Below, one piece after another: positions 52,216 through 62,828 of a stretch of 64,000 bases of DNA (positions are counted from its first letter, which is position 1; the number at the start of each line of letters is the position of its first letter). A program made the position numbers and the translations under genes. The notes under the pieces were generated by a model. That model was not told where the DNA came from and did not search any database. It saw only the letters and a program-made list of their open reading frames with translations. This DNA comes from Effusibacillus dendaii (GTDB taxonomy: Bacteria; Bacillota; Bacilli; Tumebacillales; Effusibacillaceae): NCBI RefSeq assembly GCF_015097055.1, contig NZ_AP023366.1, forward strand, positions 2,183,501 to 2,247,500, in the 5' to 3' direction.

Positions 52216-53409
52216 TTATAACACATTCATAAGCAATACAACCGCCTCTGCCGCAATGCCTTCCTCACGGCCCACAAAACCAAGCCTTTCGGTAGTGGTT
52301 GCTTTCACGTTGATCTGCGACAATTCCGCCTCCAACTCTTTCGCCAGAACTGCTTTCATTTCTTCTATATAAGGCCTTAATTTGGGCCGTTGCGCCATAA
52401 TCGTGCAATCCAGGTTGCCGAGACGATACCCTCTCTCTTTTACCATTTGCCAAACATGCTTCAATAAATCGACAGAGTTTGCCCCCCGGAACCGCTCGTC
52501 CGTATCGGGAAAATGCTGTCCGATGTCTCCCTCTGCGATCGCCCCGAGCAGTGCATCTTTCACCGCGTGCAGCAACACATCCGCATCCGAATGCCCTAGC
52601 AGACCTTTTTCAAAGGGGATTGTGACGCCCCCTATCACTAAAGGCCTCCCTTCCGCAAATCGGTGCACATCAAAACCGGTTCCAATCCGCATACCGTTCC
52701 CCTTCCCGCCATATATGTTTTCTTCTTGCAAGAACGATGCTGCAATCTGTAGATCTTCCGGAGTGGTAATTTTAATATTTCGGTATGACCCTTCCACCAC
52801 CCATACGGGAGCCCCCGCCCATTCGACCAGGGAAGCGTCGTCTGTTCCCAAATGGTTGTCACGCATTGCTTTTTCATGCGCTTCGTAAAGCAGCGACGCG
52901 CGAAACCCCTGTGGAGTTTGAACCGCATAAAGCTGATGACGCAGCAACGTTTCCTCCACCCAGCCGTTGTTCACTTTTTTGATTGTATCTTTGGCTGGCG
53001 TGCCTATTGTGACCGCCGAATGCTCCCTTGCCGATTCTACGATCCGTTCAATATCTGTTGTACTGACAAGCGGACGAGCTGCATCATGGATAATTACCAG
53101 ATCCTGCTGCATGTCAACCAACGCCCGTAACACCTGCAATCCGTTCCACACTGACGCCTGCCGTTCCTGACCGCCCGCCGCATAGTGTGTCACTTTTCGA
53201 ATTTTGTAGCGGTCAATTAATGCCTGTACCCGCTCCAAATCCTCCTGTCCGATTACCAGCACGATTTGATCAATCAGCGGCGATTGTTCCAGTACACGGA
53301 GAGTATGTATCAATATAGGGACACCCGCCAGTTCCATAAACTGTTTTTTGATCTTCGAGTTCATCCTCGAACCGCTGCCGGCTGCTACCACAATCGCGAA
53401 TACCCTCAA
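52216..53409 (-). CDS. ispDF: Bifunctional IspD/IspF: MEP cytidylyltransferase and MEcPP synthase
   Basis: The 397-residue fusion joins two MEP-pathway enzymes. Residues 1-230 are IspD (AAGSGSRM nucleotide site, [14 protein letters not shown]). Residues 240-397 are IspF (GFDVHRF zinc ligands, [26 protein letters not shown]). No stop or frameshift separates them. GGGAAGGGGA stands before Met240, where a separate ispF would start, so the second half may also be made on its own. In B. subtilis the two are separate adjacent genes. Confidence 0.95.
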   Translation of the reverse strand: MRVFAIVVAAGSGSRMNSKIKKQFMELAGVPILIHTLRVLEQSPLIDQIVLVIGQEDLERVQALIDRYKIRKVTHYAAGGQERQASVWNGLQVLRALVDMQQDLVIIHDAARPLVSTTDIERIVESAREHSAVTIGTPAKDTIKKVNNGWVEETLLRHQLYAVQTPQGFRASLLYEAHEKAMRDNHLGTDDASLVEWAGAPVWVVEGSYRNIKITTPEDLQIAASFLQEENIYGGKGNGMRIGTGFDVHRFAEGRPLVIGGVTIPFEKGLLGHSDADVLLHAVKDALLGAIAEGDIGQHFPDTDERFRGANSVDLLKHVWQMVKERGYRLGNLDCTIMAQRPKLRPYIEEMKAVLAKELEAELSQINVKATTTERLGFVGREEGIAAEAVVLLMNVL

Positions 53410-53459
53410 ACGAAACGCCTCTCTCCAAACCTCAAACAGGTGTTATGCATGAAAGAATA

Positions 53460-53514
53460 ATGAAAAACCCCAACAAAGTAAAGTGTCGCTTTTTCAGCAA
53501 ACATTTTACTTTGT
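53460..53514 (-). terminator. Terminator after yacL
   Basis: ACAAAGTAAAGTG (53473-53485) pairs with CATTTTACTTTGT (53502-53514). On the minus strand it is followed by TGGGGTTTTTC. It separates yacL from ispDF. Confidence 0.75.
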
Positions 53515-53528
53515 CAGGATTGCCAGAA

Positions 53529-54614
53529 TTAAAGCGCCTTTTCCAAAAGCTTCGGTTTGGCAAATATCATTCGGCCTGCCGAAGTCTGCAGAACGCTCGT
53601 CACCATAACTTCTAACCGCGTTCCGATAAAATCTTTGCCGCCTTCCACGACAATCATTGTGCCGTCATCCAGGTACCCGACTCCCTGCCCGTATTCCTTC
53701 CCGTCCTTGATCACTTGAACGAGTATCTCTTCCCCGGGCAAAACGACCGGTTTTACTGCATTGGCCAGATCGTTGATATTTAACACGCCCACACCTTGCA
53801 ACTCGCAGACTTTATTTAAGTTAAAGTCATTTGTTACAACCATCCCGTTGAGTTGCTTGGCAAGTTTCACAAGCTTGGAATCGACTTCCTGGATATCATC
53901 AAAATCAATCTCCATGATCTGAACCTTGATTTTAAGTTCTTTTTGGATACGGTTCAAAATATCCAGGCCACGGCGGCCCCGATTGCGTTTTAACACATCA
54001 GACGAATCGGCAATATGCTGCAATTCTTCCAGAATAAATGTCGGAATCACAAGCGTACCGTCCAAAAATCCGGTTTTGACAATGTCCGCAATCCGTCCAT
54101 CAATAATAACGCTGGTATCTAAAAGCTTGGCATCCGTGTTTTTACCCGTGTTTTTTTGTTTATCTTTACTGCCAAACTTATTGGGGAAAAAAGAAATCAA
54201 TTCCTCCCGCTTGCTGTACCCAATCCGGAAACCGAAAATACCCAAAATGATGCTGGCAAAGGCTTGTACCACCTGACCTACTAACGGAATGTTGGTGATG
54301 GCTGGTGAAAGCAAATACGCAACGATCAACCCGGCAACCGTACCAATCACACCGGCAAACAGATCTGAAAGCGGTGCTCGAAGCAGTTTTTCTTCAAACC
54401 AGCGCAGCATGGCCACACTGTAATTCACAACGGAAACGGTCGTTAAAATCGATACCGCGCCTCCCAATATCGCGCCAAATATGGGAGATGTAAAGGGCAT
54501 CCGATTAAAATTAAAATATTCAAAGTGAATGAGTGCAAATAATACAGGGCCGAATGTATACCCCAGAACAATTCCGATCATCGCAAAAAATAAATGAATA
54601 ATCCGTTTCATCAT
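53529..54614 (-). CDS. yacL: PIN/TRAM-domain membrane protein YacL
   Basis: The 361-residue protein has about four N-terminal membrane helices (1-135), a PIN nuclease-like domain (165-290, [15 protein letters not shown] and the acidic set in [11 protein letters not shown]) and a C-terminal TRAM domain with [21 protein letters not shown]. Its function is unknown in Bacillus. AGGAGGTGAG precedes the first of two Met codons. It lies downstream of pssA. Confidence 0.92.
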   Translation of the reverse strand: MMKRIIHLFFAMIGIVLGYTFGPVLFALIHFEYFNFNRMPFTSPIFGAILGGAVSILTTVSVVNYSVAMLRWFEEKLLRAPLSDLFAGVIGTVAGLIVAYLLSPAITNIPLVGQVVQAFASIILGIFGFRIGYSKREELISFFPNKFGSKDKQKNTGKNTDAKLLDTSVIIDGRIADIVKTGFLDGTLVIPTFILEELQHIADSSDVLKRNRGRRGLDILNRIQKELKIKVQIMEIDFDDIQEVDSKLVKLAKQLNGMVVTNDFNLNKVCELQGVGVLNINDLANAVKPVVLPGEEILVQVIKDGKEYGQGVGYLDDGTMIVVEGGKDFIGTRLEVMVTSVLQTSAGRMIFAKPKLLEKAL

Positions 54615-54773
54615 TCGTTAAACTCACCTCCTATTCTCAAGTATAGACAAAAATCAGAACATGAAACCTGATATGTGCAAATTCTGCAATTCATAGATAA
54701 GAGTACCATAACACCAGAGCACAGTCAAATTTTAAAGATATTAATGTTATCATACAGATAAATAAATAGTCAA

Positions 54774-54803
54774 TAAAAAATAAAACAGTCCGAGATGGAC
54801 TGT
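54774..54803 (-). terminator. Terminator after pssA
   Basis: ACAGTCC (54785-54791) and GGACTGT (54797-54803) form the stem; the minus strand continues TTTTATTTTTTA. The rest of the spacer to yacL (54615-54773) is AT-rich with no gene. Confidence 0.75.
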
Positions 54804-54811
54804 CTTATTGA

Positions 54812-55546
54812 TTACATTTCCAATTTTGAATCAAGCTGCTCCGTGATTACCACTTCACTTCTGTTTTTGCGGCGGCGGAACCTATAGTTTTTTTTTAGTC
54901 CGTAAATCGCATAGAAAACCAGCGGTAAAAACAGCAGTTTGCTGGCCTGACCCGGAAAAAACACAAACACGACTGTTACCAGTACGGCGAGAATGGGAAC
55001 CACCCAGATAGCCGCCTTCGGAATGCCGACTTTTTTGAAATTCGGGTACTTAATGCGCGAAATCATTAGGTATGATAACCCGAGCATTCCCAAAGCCAGC
55101 GTAATTTCCGGCCCCGGAACAAGGTCGTGGTAAAGCGCCATCGTGGCCAGAACTCCGCCCGCCGCTGTGATAGGCAGACCTACAAAATAATTCGGGTTGC
55201 CTGCTGACACGTTGAAACGCGCCAAACGAAGCGCCCCGCAAATCGGAAAAATGCCTGTAATCACCATGCCTGGCCAATGCAATTGATTTAGTACCGAACC
55301 ATACATGATAAATGCTGGAGCCACACCAAATGTAATGACATCTGACAGGGAATCCAACTCCTTGCCAAATTCGCTCGTCGCATTTAGAGCACGCGCAATC
55401 CGGCCATCCAAGCCATCCAACAACATCCCAATAATAACAACGATTGCTGCATAATCGAATTGATCGTTAAATGCAAGAATGATCGCAATAATTCCCAAGA
55501 ACAAATTTCCTAGCGTAAAAGCGCTTGGCAGCGCTTTAACAAACAT
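54812..55546 (-). CDS. pssA: CDP-diacylglycerol-serine O-phosphatidyltransferase
   Basis: The 244-residue membrane enzyme makes phosphatidylserine, the precursor of phosphatidylethanolamine. It has the CDP-alcohol phosphotransferase motif, DGLDGRIAR followed by GKELDSLSD, and about seven membrane helices; the tail is basic. I start it at ATG 55546 (MFVKALPSAF) behind GGGGGT. It lies between disA and yacL, an insertion relative to B. subtilis. Confidence 0.95.
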   Translation of the reverse strand: MFVKALPSAFTLGNLFLGIIAIILAFNDQFDYAAIVVIIGMLLDGLDGRIARALNATSEFGKELDSLSDVITFGVAPAFIMYGSVLNQLHWPGMVITGIFPICGALRLARFNVSAGNPNYFVGLPITAAGGVLATMALYHDLVPGPEITLALGMLGLSYLMISRIKYPNFKKVGIPKAAIWVVPILAVLVTVVFVFFPGQASKLLFLPLVFYAIYGLKKNYRFRRRKNRSEVVITEQLDSKLEM

Positions 55547-55611
55547 ACGGGTACCCCCTGTCGAGTCAAACAGAAAAAATATTCGGTCACATTTCATCTA
55601 TCATAATCGGG

Positions 55612-56691
55612 TTATATATGTCTGTCAATAAAGACCTGTTCTTGTATACGCCGCAACCCTTCCCTGATAGACCTGGCCCGCACCTCTCCGATCCCCTCCA
55701 CATCATCCAATTCTTCGATGGAAGCACCCAGCACGTTGGATATGTTTGAAAAATGACTCACCAGATTCTCGATGACAGGGTGCGGCAACCTCGGTAATTT
55801 TGTTAAGATGCGGTAACCACGGGAAGACACAGGCTCCTCCGTGATATTAATGTCCCCTTCATACCCGAAAATCCGGATAATTGCCTCGCTGTCGAGCAAA
55901 TCGTCGGCTGACAATGCATGCAGTTCGGTCAGAATTTGATGAGGCGTCAAATCGGATTTCCGGCAATAGTCTTTCACTAACAGATACGCTTCCTCATCCA
56001 CCTTCGACACCAATTCATCCAACTGCATGGAAATGAGCCGACCTTCTGTCCCTAGTTCAGTAATATATCGCCGAATCTCCATTTTTATTCGTAAAACCAT
56101 TTCAATTCTTTGCATGACCATCGCCACTTCATGAAGAGTAACCAGCTCTTCAAATTCCAGTGCGCTTAAATTTGTCAATGCTTGGTCGAGTACAGCTTTG
56201 TATCGCTCCAACGTGTTGATGGCTTGATTCGCCTTCGCCAGTATCACGCTAATATCTTTTAACGTATACCGAAAATTGGACTGGTACAGTGTGATGACAT
56301 CCCGTCGTTGCGAAATGCAAATCACCAATTGCTCCGTCTGCTTGGCAACACGTTCCGCCGTTCGATGACGGGTACCTGTTTCGAAAGAAGGTATCGACGC
56401 ATCCGGTGTTAATTGAGCATTCGCAATCAGAATCCGTTTCAAATCTTCACTCAAAACAATGGCCCCGTCCATTTTCGCCAATTCGTAGAGGTTAGCAGGG
56501 GTGAGATCACAATCGATGTTAAATCCGCCATCCACTATTTTTTCCACTTCAGGCGTCTGTCCGATCACAATCAGAGCACCAGTCTTAGCCCGCAAAACGT
56601 TCTCTAACCCTTCTCTCAACTTAGTGCCGGGCGCTGTGATACGAAGCAGTTTATTTAACATCGTATCTTTTTTAATGTCGTCTCTCATCAT
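55612..56691 (-). CDS. disA: DNA integrity scanning protein DisA (diadenylate cyclase)
   Basis: The 359-residue protein makes c-di-AMP and scans DNA before sporulation. The DAC domain has MDGAIVLSED and GTRHRTAERVA; the linker is helical, and the end carries an HhH DNA-binding domain (DDVEGIGEVRARSIREGL). It starts at ATG 56691 one base after the radA stop, behind CCGGGGGTG. RadA is its known partner in B. subtilis. Confidence 0.97.
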   Translation of the reverse strand: MMRDDIKKDTMLNKLLRITAPGTKLREGLENVLRAKTGALIVIGQTPEVEKIVDGGFNIDCDLTPANLYELAKMDGAIVLSEDLKRILIANAQLTPDASIPSFETGTRHRTAERVAKQTEQLVICISQRRDVITLYQSNFRYTLKDISVILAKANQAINTLERYKAVLDQALTNLSALEFEELVTLHEVAMVMQRIEMVLRIKMEIRRYITELGTEGRLISMQLDELVSKVDEEAYLLVKDYCRKSDLTPHQILTELHALSADDLLDSEAIIRIFGYEGDINITEEPVSSRGYRILTKLPRLPHPVIENLVSHFSNISNVLGASIEELDDVEGIGEVRARSIREGLRRIQEQVFIDRHI

Positions 56692-56692
56692 G

Positions 56693-58060
56693 TCACCCCC
56701 GGAAAACGATTTCAAATGCTTGTTGTATACTATCGACACCTATCAGCTCAATACCTGCTGGAGGCGTCCAACCCCTCAAATTTCGGGAAGGAATAAAACA
56801 CCGGGAAAAACCCAGTTTTTGTATTTCCTTAACACGCTGTTCAATTCGAGATACGCCACGAATCTCCCCGGCAAGCCCTACTTCCCCAATAAACACATCA
56901 TTGGGGCTAACTCCTTGGTCTTTAAAACTGGACGCAATCGCAACTGCAACCCCCAGATCGACTGCCGGTTCATCCAGTCGCACTCCGCCTGCCACATTGA
57001 CGTATGCATCCTGCGATCCGACAAAGAGGCCTGACCGTTTTTCAAGTACGGCCAGCATCATCGAGACACGGTTATGATCCAATCCTGTCGCCTGCCGCCG
57101 GGGATTCCCGAATGTGGTAGGGCTTACCAATGCTTGAATTTCGACAAGAATCGGTCGGGTTCCTTCCAAAGCCGCGACCACCGCCGACCCCGGTACCCCT
57201 TTTGACCGTTCGGACAGGAACAGTTCAGAAGGATTTTCCACCTCGCGCAGGCCTGCCTCTTCCATTTCGAAAATGCCAATTTCATTCGTGGAGCCAAACC
57301 GGTTTTTGACCGCCCGTAAAATACGGTACGTATGATGTCTTTCCCCTTCAAAATAAAGCACTGCATCGACCATATGTTCCAGCAATCGCGGTCCGGCAAT
57401 AGCCCCTTCTTTTGTCACATGACCGACAATGAAGGTTGCAATGCCTGACGTTTTGGCAATACGCAATAAGTGACCGGTACATTCCCGCACTTGCCCGACA
57501 GAACCTGGCGTACTTCCGACTGCAGGATGATAAACGGTCTGAATCGAATCGATCACCAGGAAATCTGGTTTTACCGCTTCGATTTGCAATTCGATTTGGG
57601 TTAGATCTGTCTCCGCCAAAATAAAAAGATTTGGCGAAACCGCCCGCAGTCGTTCTGCTCGCAGACGGATCTGTTGGGCTGACTCCTCTCCGGAAACATA
57701 CAATACGACATAACCTTGCAGCGCCAACTGATGGGACGTTTGCAGCAATACAGTGGATTTTCCAATTCCCGGATCACCCCCGACCAAAACAAGCGATCCG
57801 GATACGATGCCGCCGCCCAACACTCGGTCTGTTTCTACAGACCCGCTTGTCGTGCGAGGTACTTGAGAAATATCAATTTCCGCGATACTTTCCGCTTTGG
57901 TGCCGACGCCGGATAAGGTGGCAGGCAAACCGGCCCGAGCAGGCCGTTCAACTTCTTCCACCATCTGGTTCCATACATGACAACTCGGGCATTTCCCCAT
58001 CCACTTTGGACTTTCATATCCGCATTCCTGACAGATGAATTTTACTTTCGTTTTGGCCAT
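56693..58060 (-). CDS. radA: DNA repair protein RadA
   Basis: The 455-residue protein starts [20 protein letters not shown] at 58060. An N-terminal zinc finger (CQECG, CPSC) leads to a RecA-like ATPase with Walker [10 protein letters not shown], the RadA-specific [11 protein letters not shown] motif and a Lon-like C-terminal domain. It drives branch migration in recombination. An upstream ATG at 58084 is less likely. Confidence 0.97.
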   Translation of the reverse strand: MAKTKVKFICQECGYESPKWMGKCPSCHVWNQMVEEVERPARAGLPATLSGVGTKAESIAEIDISQVPRTTSGSVETDRVLGGGIVSGSLVLVGGDPGIGKSTVLLQTSHQLALQGYVVLYVSGEESAQQIRLRAERLRAVSPNLFILAETDLTQIELQIEAVKPDFLVIDSIQTVYHPAVGSTPGSVGQVRECTGHLLRIAKTSGIATFIVGHVTKEGAIAGPRLLEHMVDAVLYFEGERHHTYRILRAVKNRFGSTNEIGIFEMEEAGLREVENPSELFLSERSKGVPGSAVVAALEGTRPILVEIQALVSPTTFGNPRRQATGLDHNRVSMMLAVLEKRSGLFVGSQDAYVNVAGGVRLDEPAVDLGVAVAIASSFKDQGVSPNDVFIGEVGLAGEIRGVSRIEQRVKEIQKLGFSRCFIPSRNLRGWTPPAGIELIGVDSIQQAFEIVFRG

Positions 58061-58147
58061 AGGACTCCGAGTGTCTCCCATCATTCGGTGTGTTCATCAT
58101 AAATATATACCAACCTATCCGGTTTTTCTAGAAAGAGCTTATATGGC

Positions 58148-58189
58148 ACAAAAAGAGAACGGCCCCGACCGGACACGTTCTCTTTTTGT
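58148..58189. terminator. Terminator between clpC and radA
   Basis: ACAAAAAGAGAACG and CGTTCTCTTTTTGT form a long perfect stem with a GC-rich loop. The A/T arms give a U tract in either direction. It closes the ctsR-clpC operon. Confidence 0.85.
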
Positions 58190-58210
58190 ACGGTTTGTTC
58201 AAGATTGGAT

Positions 58211-60646
58211 TTATACCTCGGTCGGCAAGCTTTCCATTTTTGAGACGGTCAAATGATCGTCTTCCAGATCGATTTTCACCCGATCCCCTTTTTGAATCGT
58301 ACCGGTCAATAATGCCTCAGACAATTTATCCTCAATATGGCGCTGAATGGCCCGTTTCAACGGACGTGCCCCATACGTCGGATCATATCCTTCCTTGGCC
58401 AGGAACGCTTTTGCCTCATCCGACAGTACAAAGTCGATATTATGCTGTTTCAAACGCTTGCGCAGATCTTCCGCCAAAAGATTGGCAATCTTTTTAATGT
58501 CGTCTTCCGACAGCGGATGGAATACAATCGTATCGTCAATCCGGTTGAGAAATTCTGGGCGGAACTGTTTTTTCAGTTCGTCCATGACACGATCCTTCAT
58601 GTCGATATAATCTGCTTCTTTTGAAGCGGTGAATCCCAGCGCGCCGCCTTTTCGAATCGTCTGCGCTCCGACGTTGGATGTAAGAATGATGATCGTATTT
58701 CGGAAATCAACCGTTCTCCCTTTGGCGTCAGTGAGGCGGCCGTCATCCAACAACTGCAGCAAAATGTTAAATACTTCGGGATGCGCTTTTTCGATCTCAT
58801 CCAAAAGAACTACTGAGTACGGTTTACGGCGAACTGCTTCCGTCAACTGGCCGCCTTCTTCATACCCCACGTATCCGGGAGGCGCACCTACCAGGCGAGA
58901 CGTGGTGTGGCGTTCCATATATTCGGACATGTCAATTCGGATCATCGCATTTTCGTCTCCAAACATCGCTTCCGCCAATGCCCGTGCCAACTCGGTTTTC
59001 CCAACACCAGTGGGTCCCAGGAAGATAAACGAACCGATCGGCCGTTTCGGATCCTTCAATCCGGCACGCGCTCGTCGTACCGCACGGGATATCGCCTTAA
59101 CCGCTTCATCCTGCCCAATTACACGATTATGCAGGATATTTTCCAGATTCATCAAGCGTTCGCTTTCTTCTTCTGCCAGTTTACGAACTGGAACCCCCGT
59201 CCACATAGAAACAATATCCGCAATATCATCTGCGGTCACGACAGTGTCTGATTTGACTTGATTCTGCTGCCACTCCACTTTGCGTGATTCCAATTCTTCC
59301 CGCAGTTTTTGCTCTTTGTCGCGGAGTGAAGCCGCTTTTTCGAATTCCTGGCTCTGTACGGCCGATTCCTTTTCAAAGCGGATTTCTTCCAGTTTCTCTT
59401 CCAGTTCCTTCAGATTAGGCGGCTGCGTGTGTGTGCGCAGACGAACACGGGAGGCCGCTTCGTCAATCAAATCGATTGCTTTGTCCGGCAAGAAGCGATC
59501 AGTTATATAACGGTCAGATAACCGTACAGCTGCTTCTAAAGCTTCATCCGAAATTTTTACACGGTGATGCGCTTCATAACGATCTCGCAAGCCATGCAAA
59601 ATTTGAATGGCATCCTCCACATTCGGCTGTTCCACCATAATCGGTTGGAAGCGGCGTTCGAGCGCCACATCTTTTTCAATATGTTTACGGTATTCGTCCA
59701 GTGTTGTGGCACCGATGCACTGCAGTTCGCCACGCGCCAACGCAGGTTTTAAAATGTTGGATGCATCAATCGCTCCTTCTGCACCACCAGCGCCAATCAG
59801 TGTATGCAATTCATCAATAAACAGAATGATATTGCCTGCTTGACGAATTTCATCCATGATTTTTTTCAAACGATCTTCAAACTCGCCGCGATATTTGGTG
59901 CCAGCTACTACGGTACCCATATCGAGCACCATTACCCGTTTGTTGCGTAAGGTTTCCGGAATATCGTTGTCGACAATTCGCTGCGCCAATCCTTCTGCTA
60001 TAGCTGTCTTACCGACACCCGGTTCTCCAATCAGCACCGGGTTGTTTTTGGTCCGGCGAGACAGCACTTGAATTACGCGTTCGATTTCCTTAGCACGGCC
60101 AATAACCGGATCCAGTTTTCCATCCCGGGCCATGTTGGTTAAATCACGCGCCAAGGAGTCCAGCGTTGGTGTATTTACCGATTGCGGTGATTCTTGACTA
60201 TTGTCGCTCATATCCCCCCCAAGCAGTTGAAGGACCTGCTGGCGGGCTTTATTTAGGGAGACCCCAAGATTGGACAGCACCCTGGCCGCCACTCCCTCGC
60301 CTTCCCGAATCAGCCCCAGCAAAATATGCTCGGTGCCCACGTAATTGTGGCCCAGTTTGCGGGCTTCATCAATGGAAAGTTCGATAACTTTCTTCGCCCT
60401 CGGAGTGTATGCCATGCCACCCGTTTGCCCTTGACCACGGCCAATAATTTTTTCCACTTCTTTTTGAACTTTATCTCCCGAGAGCCCCAGACTTGCAAGA
60501 GCTTTTGCTGCAATCCCTTCTCCCTCCCGGACAAGTCCCAGTAAAATATGCTCTGTGCCAACTCCGGAATGCGCCAAGCGGGTTGCCTCTTCCTGTGCCA
60601 ACGCAAGCACTTTTTGTGCACGTTCTGTAAATCTACCGAACATCAT
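58211..60646 (-). CDS. clpC: ATP-dependent Clp protease ATPase subunit ClpC
   Basis: The 811-residue AAA+ unfoldase starts [20 protein letters not shown] at 60646 behind AAAGGGGTGG. Two N-terminal ClpN repeats (to about 145), AAA-1 with [13 protein letters not shown], the M-domain with a UVR-like stretch ([20 protein letters not shown]), then AAA-2 with [13 protein letters not shown] follow. It feeds ClpP and recognises arginine-phosphorylated proteins from McsB. It is the last gene of the ctsR operon. Confidence 0.98.
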   Translation of the reverse strand: MMFGRFTERAQKVLALAQEEATRLAHSGVGTEHILLGLVREGEGIAAKALASLGLSGDKVQKEVEKIIGRGQGQTGGMAYTPRAKKVIELSIDEARKLGHNYVGTEHILLGLIREGEGVAARVLSNLGVSLNKARQQVLQLLGGDMSDNSQESPQSVNTPTLDSLARDLTNMARDGKLDPVIGRAKEIERVIQVLSRRTKNNPVLIGEPGVGKTAIAEGLAQRIVDNDIPETLRNKRVMVLDMGTVVAGTKYRGEFEDRLKKIMDEIRQAGNIILFIDELHTLIGAGGAEGAIDASNILKPALARGELQCIGATTLDEYRKHIEKDVALERRFQPIMVEQPNVEDAIQILHGLRDRYEAHHRVKISDEALEAAVRLSDRYITDRFLPDKAIDLIDEAASRVRLRTHTQPPNLKELEEKLEEIRFEKESAVQSQEFEKAASLRDKEQKLREELESRKVEWQQNQVKSDTVVTADDIADIVSMWTGVPVRKLAEEESERLMNLENILHNRVIGQDEAVKAISRAVRRARAGLKDPKRPIGSFIFLGPTGVGKTELARALAEAMFGDENAMIRIDMSEYMERHTTSRLVGAPPGYVGYEEGGQLTEAVRRKPYSVVLLDEIEKAHPEVFNILLQLLDDGRLTDAKGRTVDFRNTIIILTSNVGAQTIRKGGALGFTASKEADYIDMKDRVMDELKKQFRPEFLNRIDDTIVFHPLSEDDIKKIANLLAEDLRKRLKQHNIDFVLSDEAKAFLAKEGYDPTYGARPLKRAIQRHIEDKLSEALLTGTIQKGDRVKIDLEDDHLTVSKMESLPTEV

Positions 60647-60691
60647 GTAATCCACCCCTTTGTCAAGTCTATGACCAATCTGATTTTTAAT

Positions 60692-61750
60692 TTAGTCTGG
60701 CATCAAATGTTTTCGAATAATCTCAGCCCGTTTCCAATCCCTTTCTCCAGGAGCGAGTTCTTTTCCTGTCAGTTTTTGCAAAAAGGCTGGTCGAATCATC
60801 ACCATCAGTTCCCGCAGTATACCACCTGAGGCGTTTTTGAGAATACCTAGGTCAATCCCCAGCTTTACATCTGAAAGACGCTGCATGGATTCTTTCGACT
60901 CGATTTTTCTGGCATATGACAATATGCCGAAGGAGCGCCAGATCCGATCCTCCAATTGTTCCCGATTTTCGCGCAGCAGTAGGCTACGTGCTGCTCTCTC
61001 ATGCTGTAGTATCTGTTTGACCACCCCCTGAAGATTATCTAAAATTTCCTCTTCTGATTGCCCAAGGGTGATCTGGTTCGATACCTGGAAAATGTTACCT
61101 GTTGCATCACTGCCTTCCCCATAAAGGCCGCGCACCACCAACCCCACCTGAGAAATGGCGGATAAAATCCGATTGATTTGATTGGTCAGTACCAAGCCTG
61201 GCAGATGCATCATTACGGATGCACGCAAGCCTGTGCCGACATTTGTTGGGCAGGATGTTAGATACCCATACTTCTCATCAAATGCATAGTCAAGTTTCGA
61301 TTCCAGAATGTCATCAATTTCGCTCGCCAGCTTCCAGTTGTTGTGAATCTGCAACCCTGGAAATATACATTGTATACGCAAGTGGTCTTCTTCGTTGACC
61401 ATGATTGAAACGGACTCGTCTTGCAGTAAGGCAAACGCGCTTCGTCTTTCGTCTTCCGCTAAATTTGGCGAAATCAAATGCTTTTCGACAAACACCTGGC
61501 GTTCCACTTCTGACAGTTCCCGGCTGCGGAACAACTGGAATTTTCCTATTTTCTCCAACTCTGCGCTCCCGATAGCTTTGCGGACAAGTTCGATAATCGC
61601 ATCCGCATCCCCTTCCGTCAGCAATACAGGGAATGGGTAGCGCGCAAGATTCCGCGCAATCCGTATTCTTGTGGAAATCACTATGTCAGACTCCGGTCCT
61701 TCTTCTTTCATCCACTTGGGACTTTTGTGTAAAAATTCACTGACTGACAT
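60692..61750 (-). CDS. mcsB: Protein arginine kinase McsB
   Basis: The 352-residue phosphagen-kinase-like enzyme marks proteins with phosphoarginine for ClpCP. The catalytic Cys lies in YLTSCPTNVGTGLRASV, and the allosteric pArg-binding RDxxRA is visible as RDWKRA near the C-terminus. It starts at ATG 61750 behind AGGGGTGG. It needs McsA for activity. Confidence 0.97.
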   Translation of the reverse strand: MSVSEFLHKSPKWMKEEGPESDIVISTRIRIARNLARYPFPVLLTEGDADAIIELVRKAIGSAELEKIGKFQLFRSRELSEVERQVFVEKHLISPNLAEDERRSAFALLQDESVSIMVNEEDHLRIQCIFPGLQIHNNWKLASEIDDILESKLDYAFDEKYGYLTSCPTNVGTGLRASVMMHLPGLVLTNQINRILSAISQVGLVVRGLYGEGSDATGNIFQVSNQITLGQSEEEILDNLQGVVKQILQHERAARSLLLRENREQLEDRIWRSFGILSYARKIESKESMQRLSDVKLGIDLGILKNASGGILRELMVMIRPAFLQKLTGKELAPGERDWKRAEIIRKHLMPD

Positions 61751-61761
61751 GTTTACCACCC

Positions 61762-62262
61762 CTAACTGCCAATCTGTTTCTCAAATTCTTTGATCTTATC
61801 CCGAAGCATCGCCGCTTCTTCAAATCTTTCATGGTCAATCGCATTTTGAAGTTGCGTACGCAATCGGCTCAGTTCCCGCTGCAGCTTAATTTTCCCTCCT
61901 GCCCGGCTGGGTACCTTACCCACATGAGTGGTTGATCCGTGAATCTTTCTAGCAAGCGGTTCAATACGAGCGCGAAAATGATTGTAGCAGTCCGCACACC
62001 CGAATCGACCCACCTGGCTAAATTGAGAATATGTGAGCCCGCACGTGCTGCAGCGTACAGGAGCGGAAACGGTTGCGCCCGTTGAATCAAAGTTCAATAA
62101 GCCCGATAGTAAACTGTTTAACGAAAATCCGTTAGATTTGTTCATCCACTCCCCTTTTTCTCTGGCACAAAGCTCACAAAGGTGGATTTCACTTTTATCG
62201 CCTTGAATGATTTTTGTAAAATGAACCGTTGCCGGTCTTTGACCACATTCCTGGCAATTCAT
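61762..62262 (-). CDS. mcsA: McsA, zinc-finger activator of McsB
   Basis: The 166-residue protein has four CxxC pairs (CQEC, CELC, CSTC, CADC) for two zinc sites, and a C-terminal UVR motif (LQNAIDHERFEEAAMLRDKI). It activates McsB and links it to ClpC. It starts at ATG 62262 behind GGAGGGGA and lies between ctsR and mcsB. Confidence 0.95.
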   Translation of the reverse strand: MNCQECGQRPATVHFTKIIQGDKSEIHLCELCAREKGEWMNKSNGFSLNSLLSGLLNFDSTGATVSAPVRCSTCGLTYSQFSQVGRFGCADCYNHFRARIEPLARKIHGSTTHVGKVPSRAGGKIKLQRELSRLRTQLQNAIDHERFEEAAMLRDKIKEFEKQIGS

Positions 62263-62275
62263 GAAGCATCCCCTC

Positions 62276-62755
62276 CTACCCTTTTAAAATAGCCATTAAT
62301 AAAACGGAAAGAAGTTGTGCTCGGAATCGATCTCTTTCCGACGCAGCCATCTGCAGCAAATCACCATCTACGGCAGCCAGCAGCATTCGAGCTTCGCGTT
62401 GGGTAATTAATCGCTCTTCCAAAAGACGTTGAATAACATCCTCTGCTTCACGGAAAGAGATCTGTCTTCCAATTAACCGCAATACGGTTTGGTATACATT
62501 CCCACCCTTATCCAAATCCATTTTGCGAATTCGTATGTAACCGCCTCCCCCGCGTTTGGATTCTACAATATAACCTCTTTCCACGGTAAACCTCGTGCTT
62601 ATCACATAATTGATCTGTGAAGGCACACAACGAAACCGATCCGCCAGGTCATTGCGCTGGATTTCGACGTATCCTGCCTGACCCGATAGAAGAATGTCCT
62701 TGATGTACTGTTCAATGATATCGGAGATATTACTCAGAATGTCCACCCCAATCAT
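62276..62755 (-). CDS. ctsR: Transcriptional repressor CtsR
   Basis: The 159-residue repressor of clp genes has a winged helix-turn-helix (FRCVPSQINYVISTRFT) and the heat-sensing glycine loop SKRGGGGYIRI. It is released when hot and handed to ClpCP. The start is uncertain: ATG 62755 has no ribosome binding site, whereas GGGGTGG lies just inside the frame, so GTG 62746 or a start nearer NISDIIEQY is possible. Confidence 0.95.
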   Translation of the reverse strand: MIGVDILSNISDIIEQYIKDILLSGQAGYVEIQRNDLADRFRCVPSQINYVISTRFTVERGYIVESKRGGGGYIRIRKMDLDKGGNVYQTVLRLIGRQISFREAEDVIQRLLEERLITQREARMLLAAVDGDLLQMAASERDRFRAQLLSVLLMAILKG

Positions 62756-62767
62756 TGAAGTTTTTTG

Positions 62768-62790
62768 TTTGACTTTGACTATATTTGACC
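62768..62790 (-). promoter_or_regulatory. CtsR operator
   Basis: On the minus strand GGTCAAA-TAT-AGTCAAA (62790-62774) is an exact match to the CtsR heptad tandem repeat, and a third GTCAAA follows at once (62773-62768). It overlaps the expected transcription start, so bound CtsR blocks its own operon. Confidence 0.9.
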
Positions 62791-62799
62791 TTTGATTAG

Positions 62800-62828
62800 A
62801 TTATAATCTTATCGTGTAGAAATTGCAA
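62800..62828 (-). promoter_or_regulatory. Sigma-A promoter of ctsR-mcsA-mcsB-clpC
   Basis: On the minus strand TTGCAA (62828-62823) and TATAAT (62805-62800) are 17 bases apart, directly before the CtsR operator. The -35 lies inside the 3' end of the decayed HAD gene. Confidence 0.85.
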
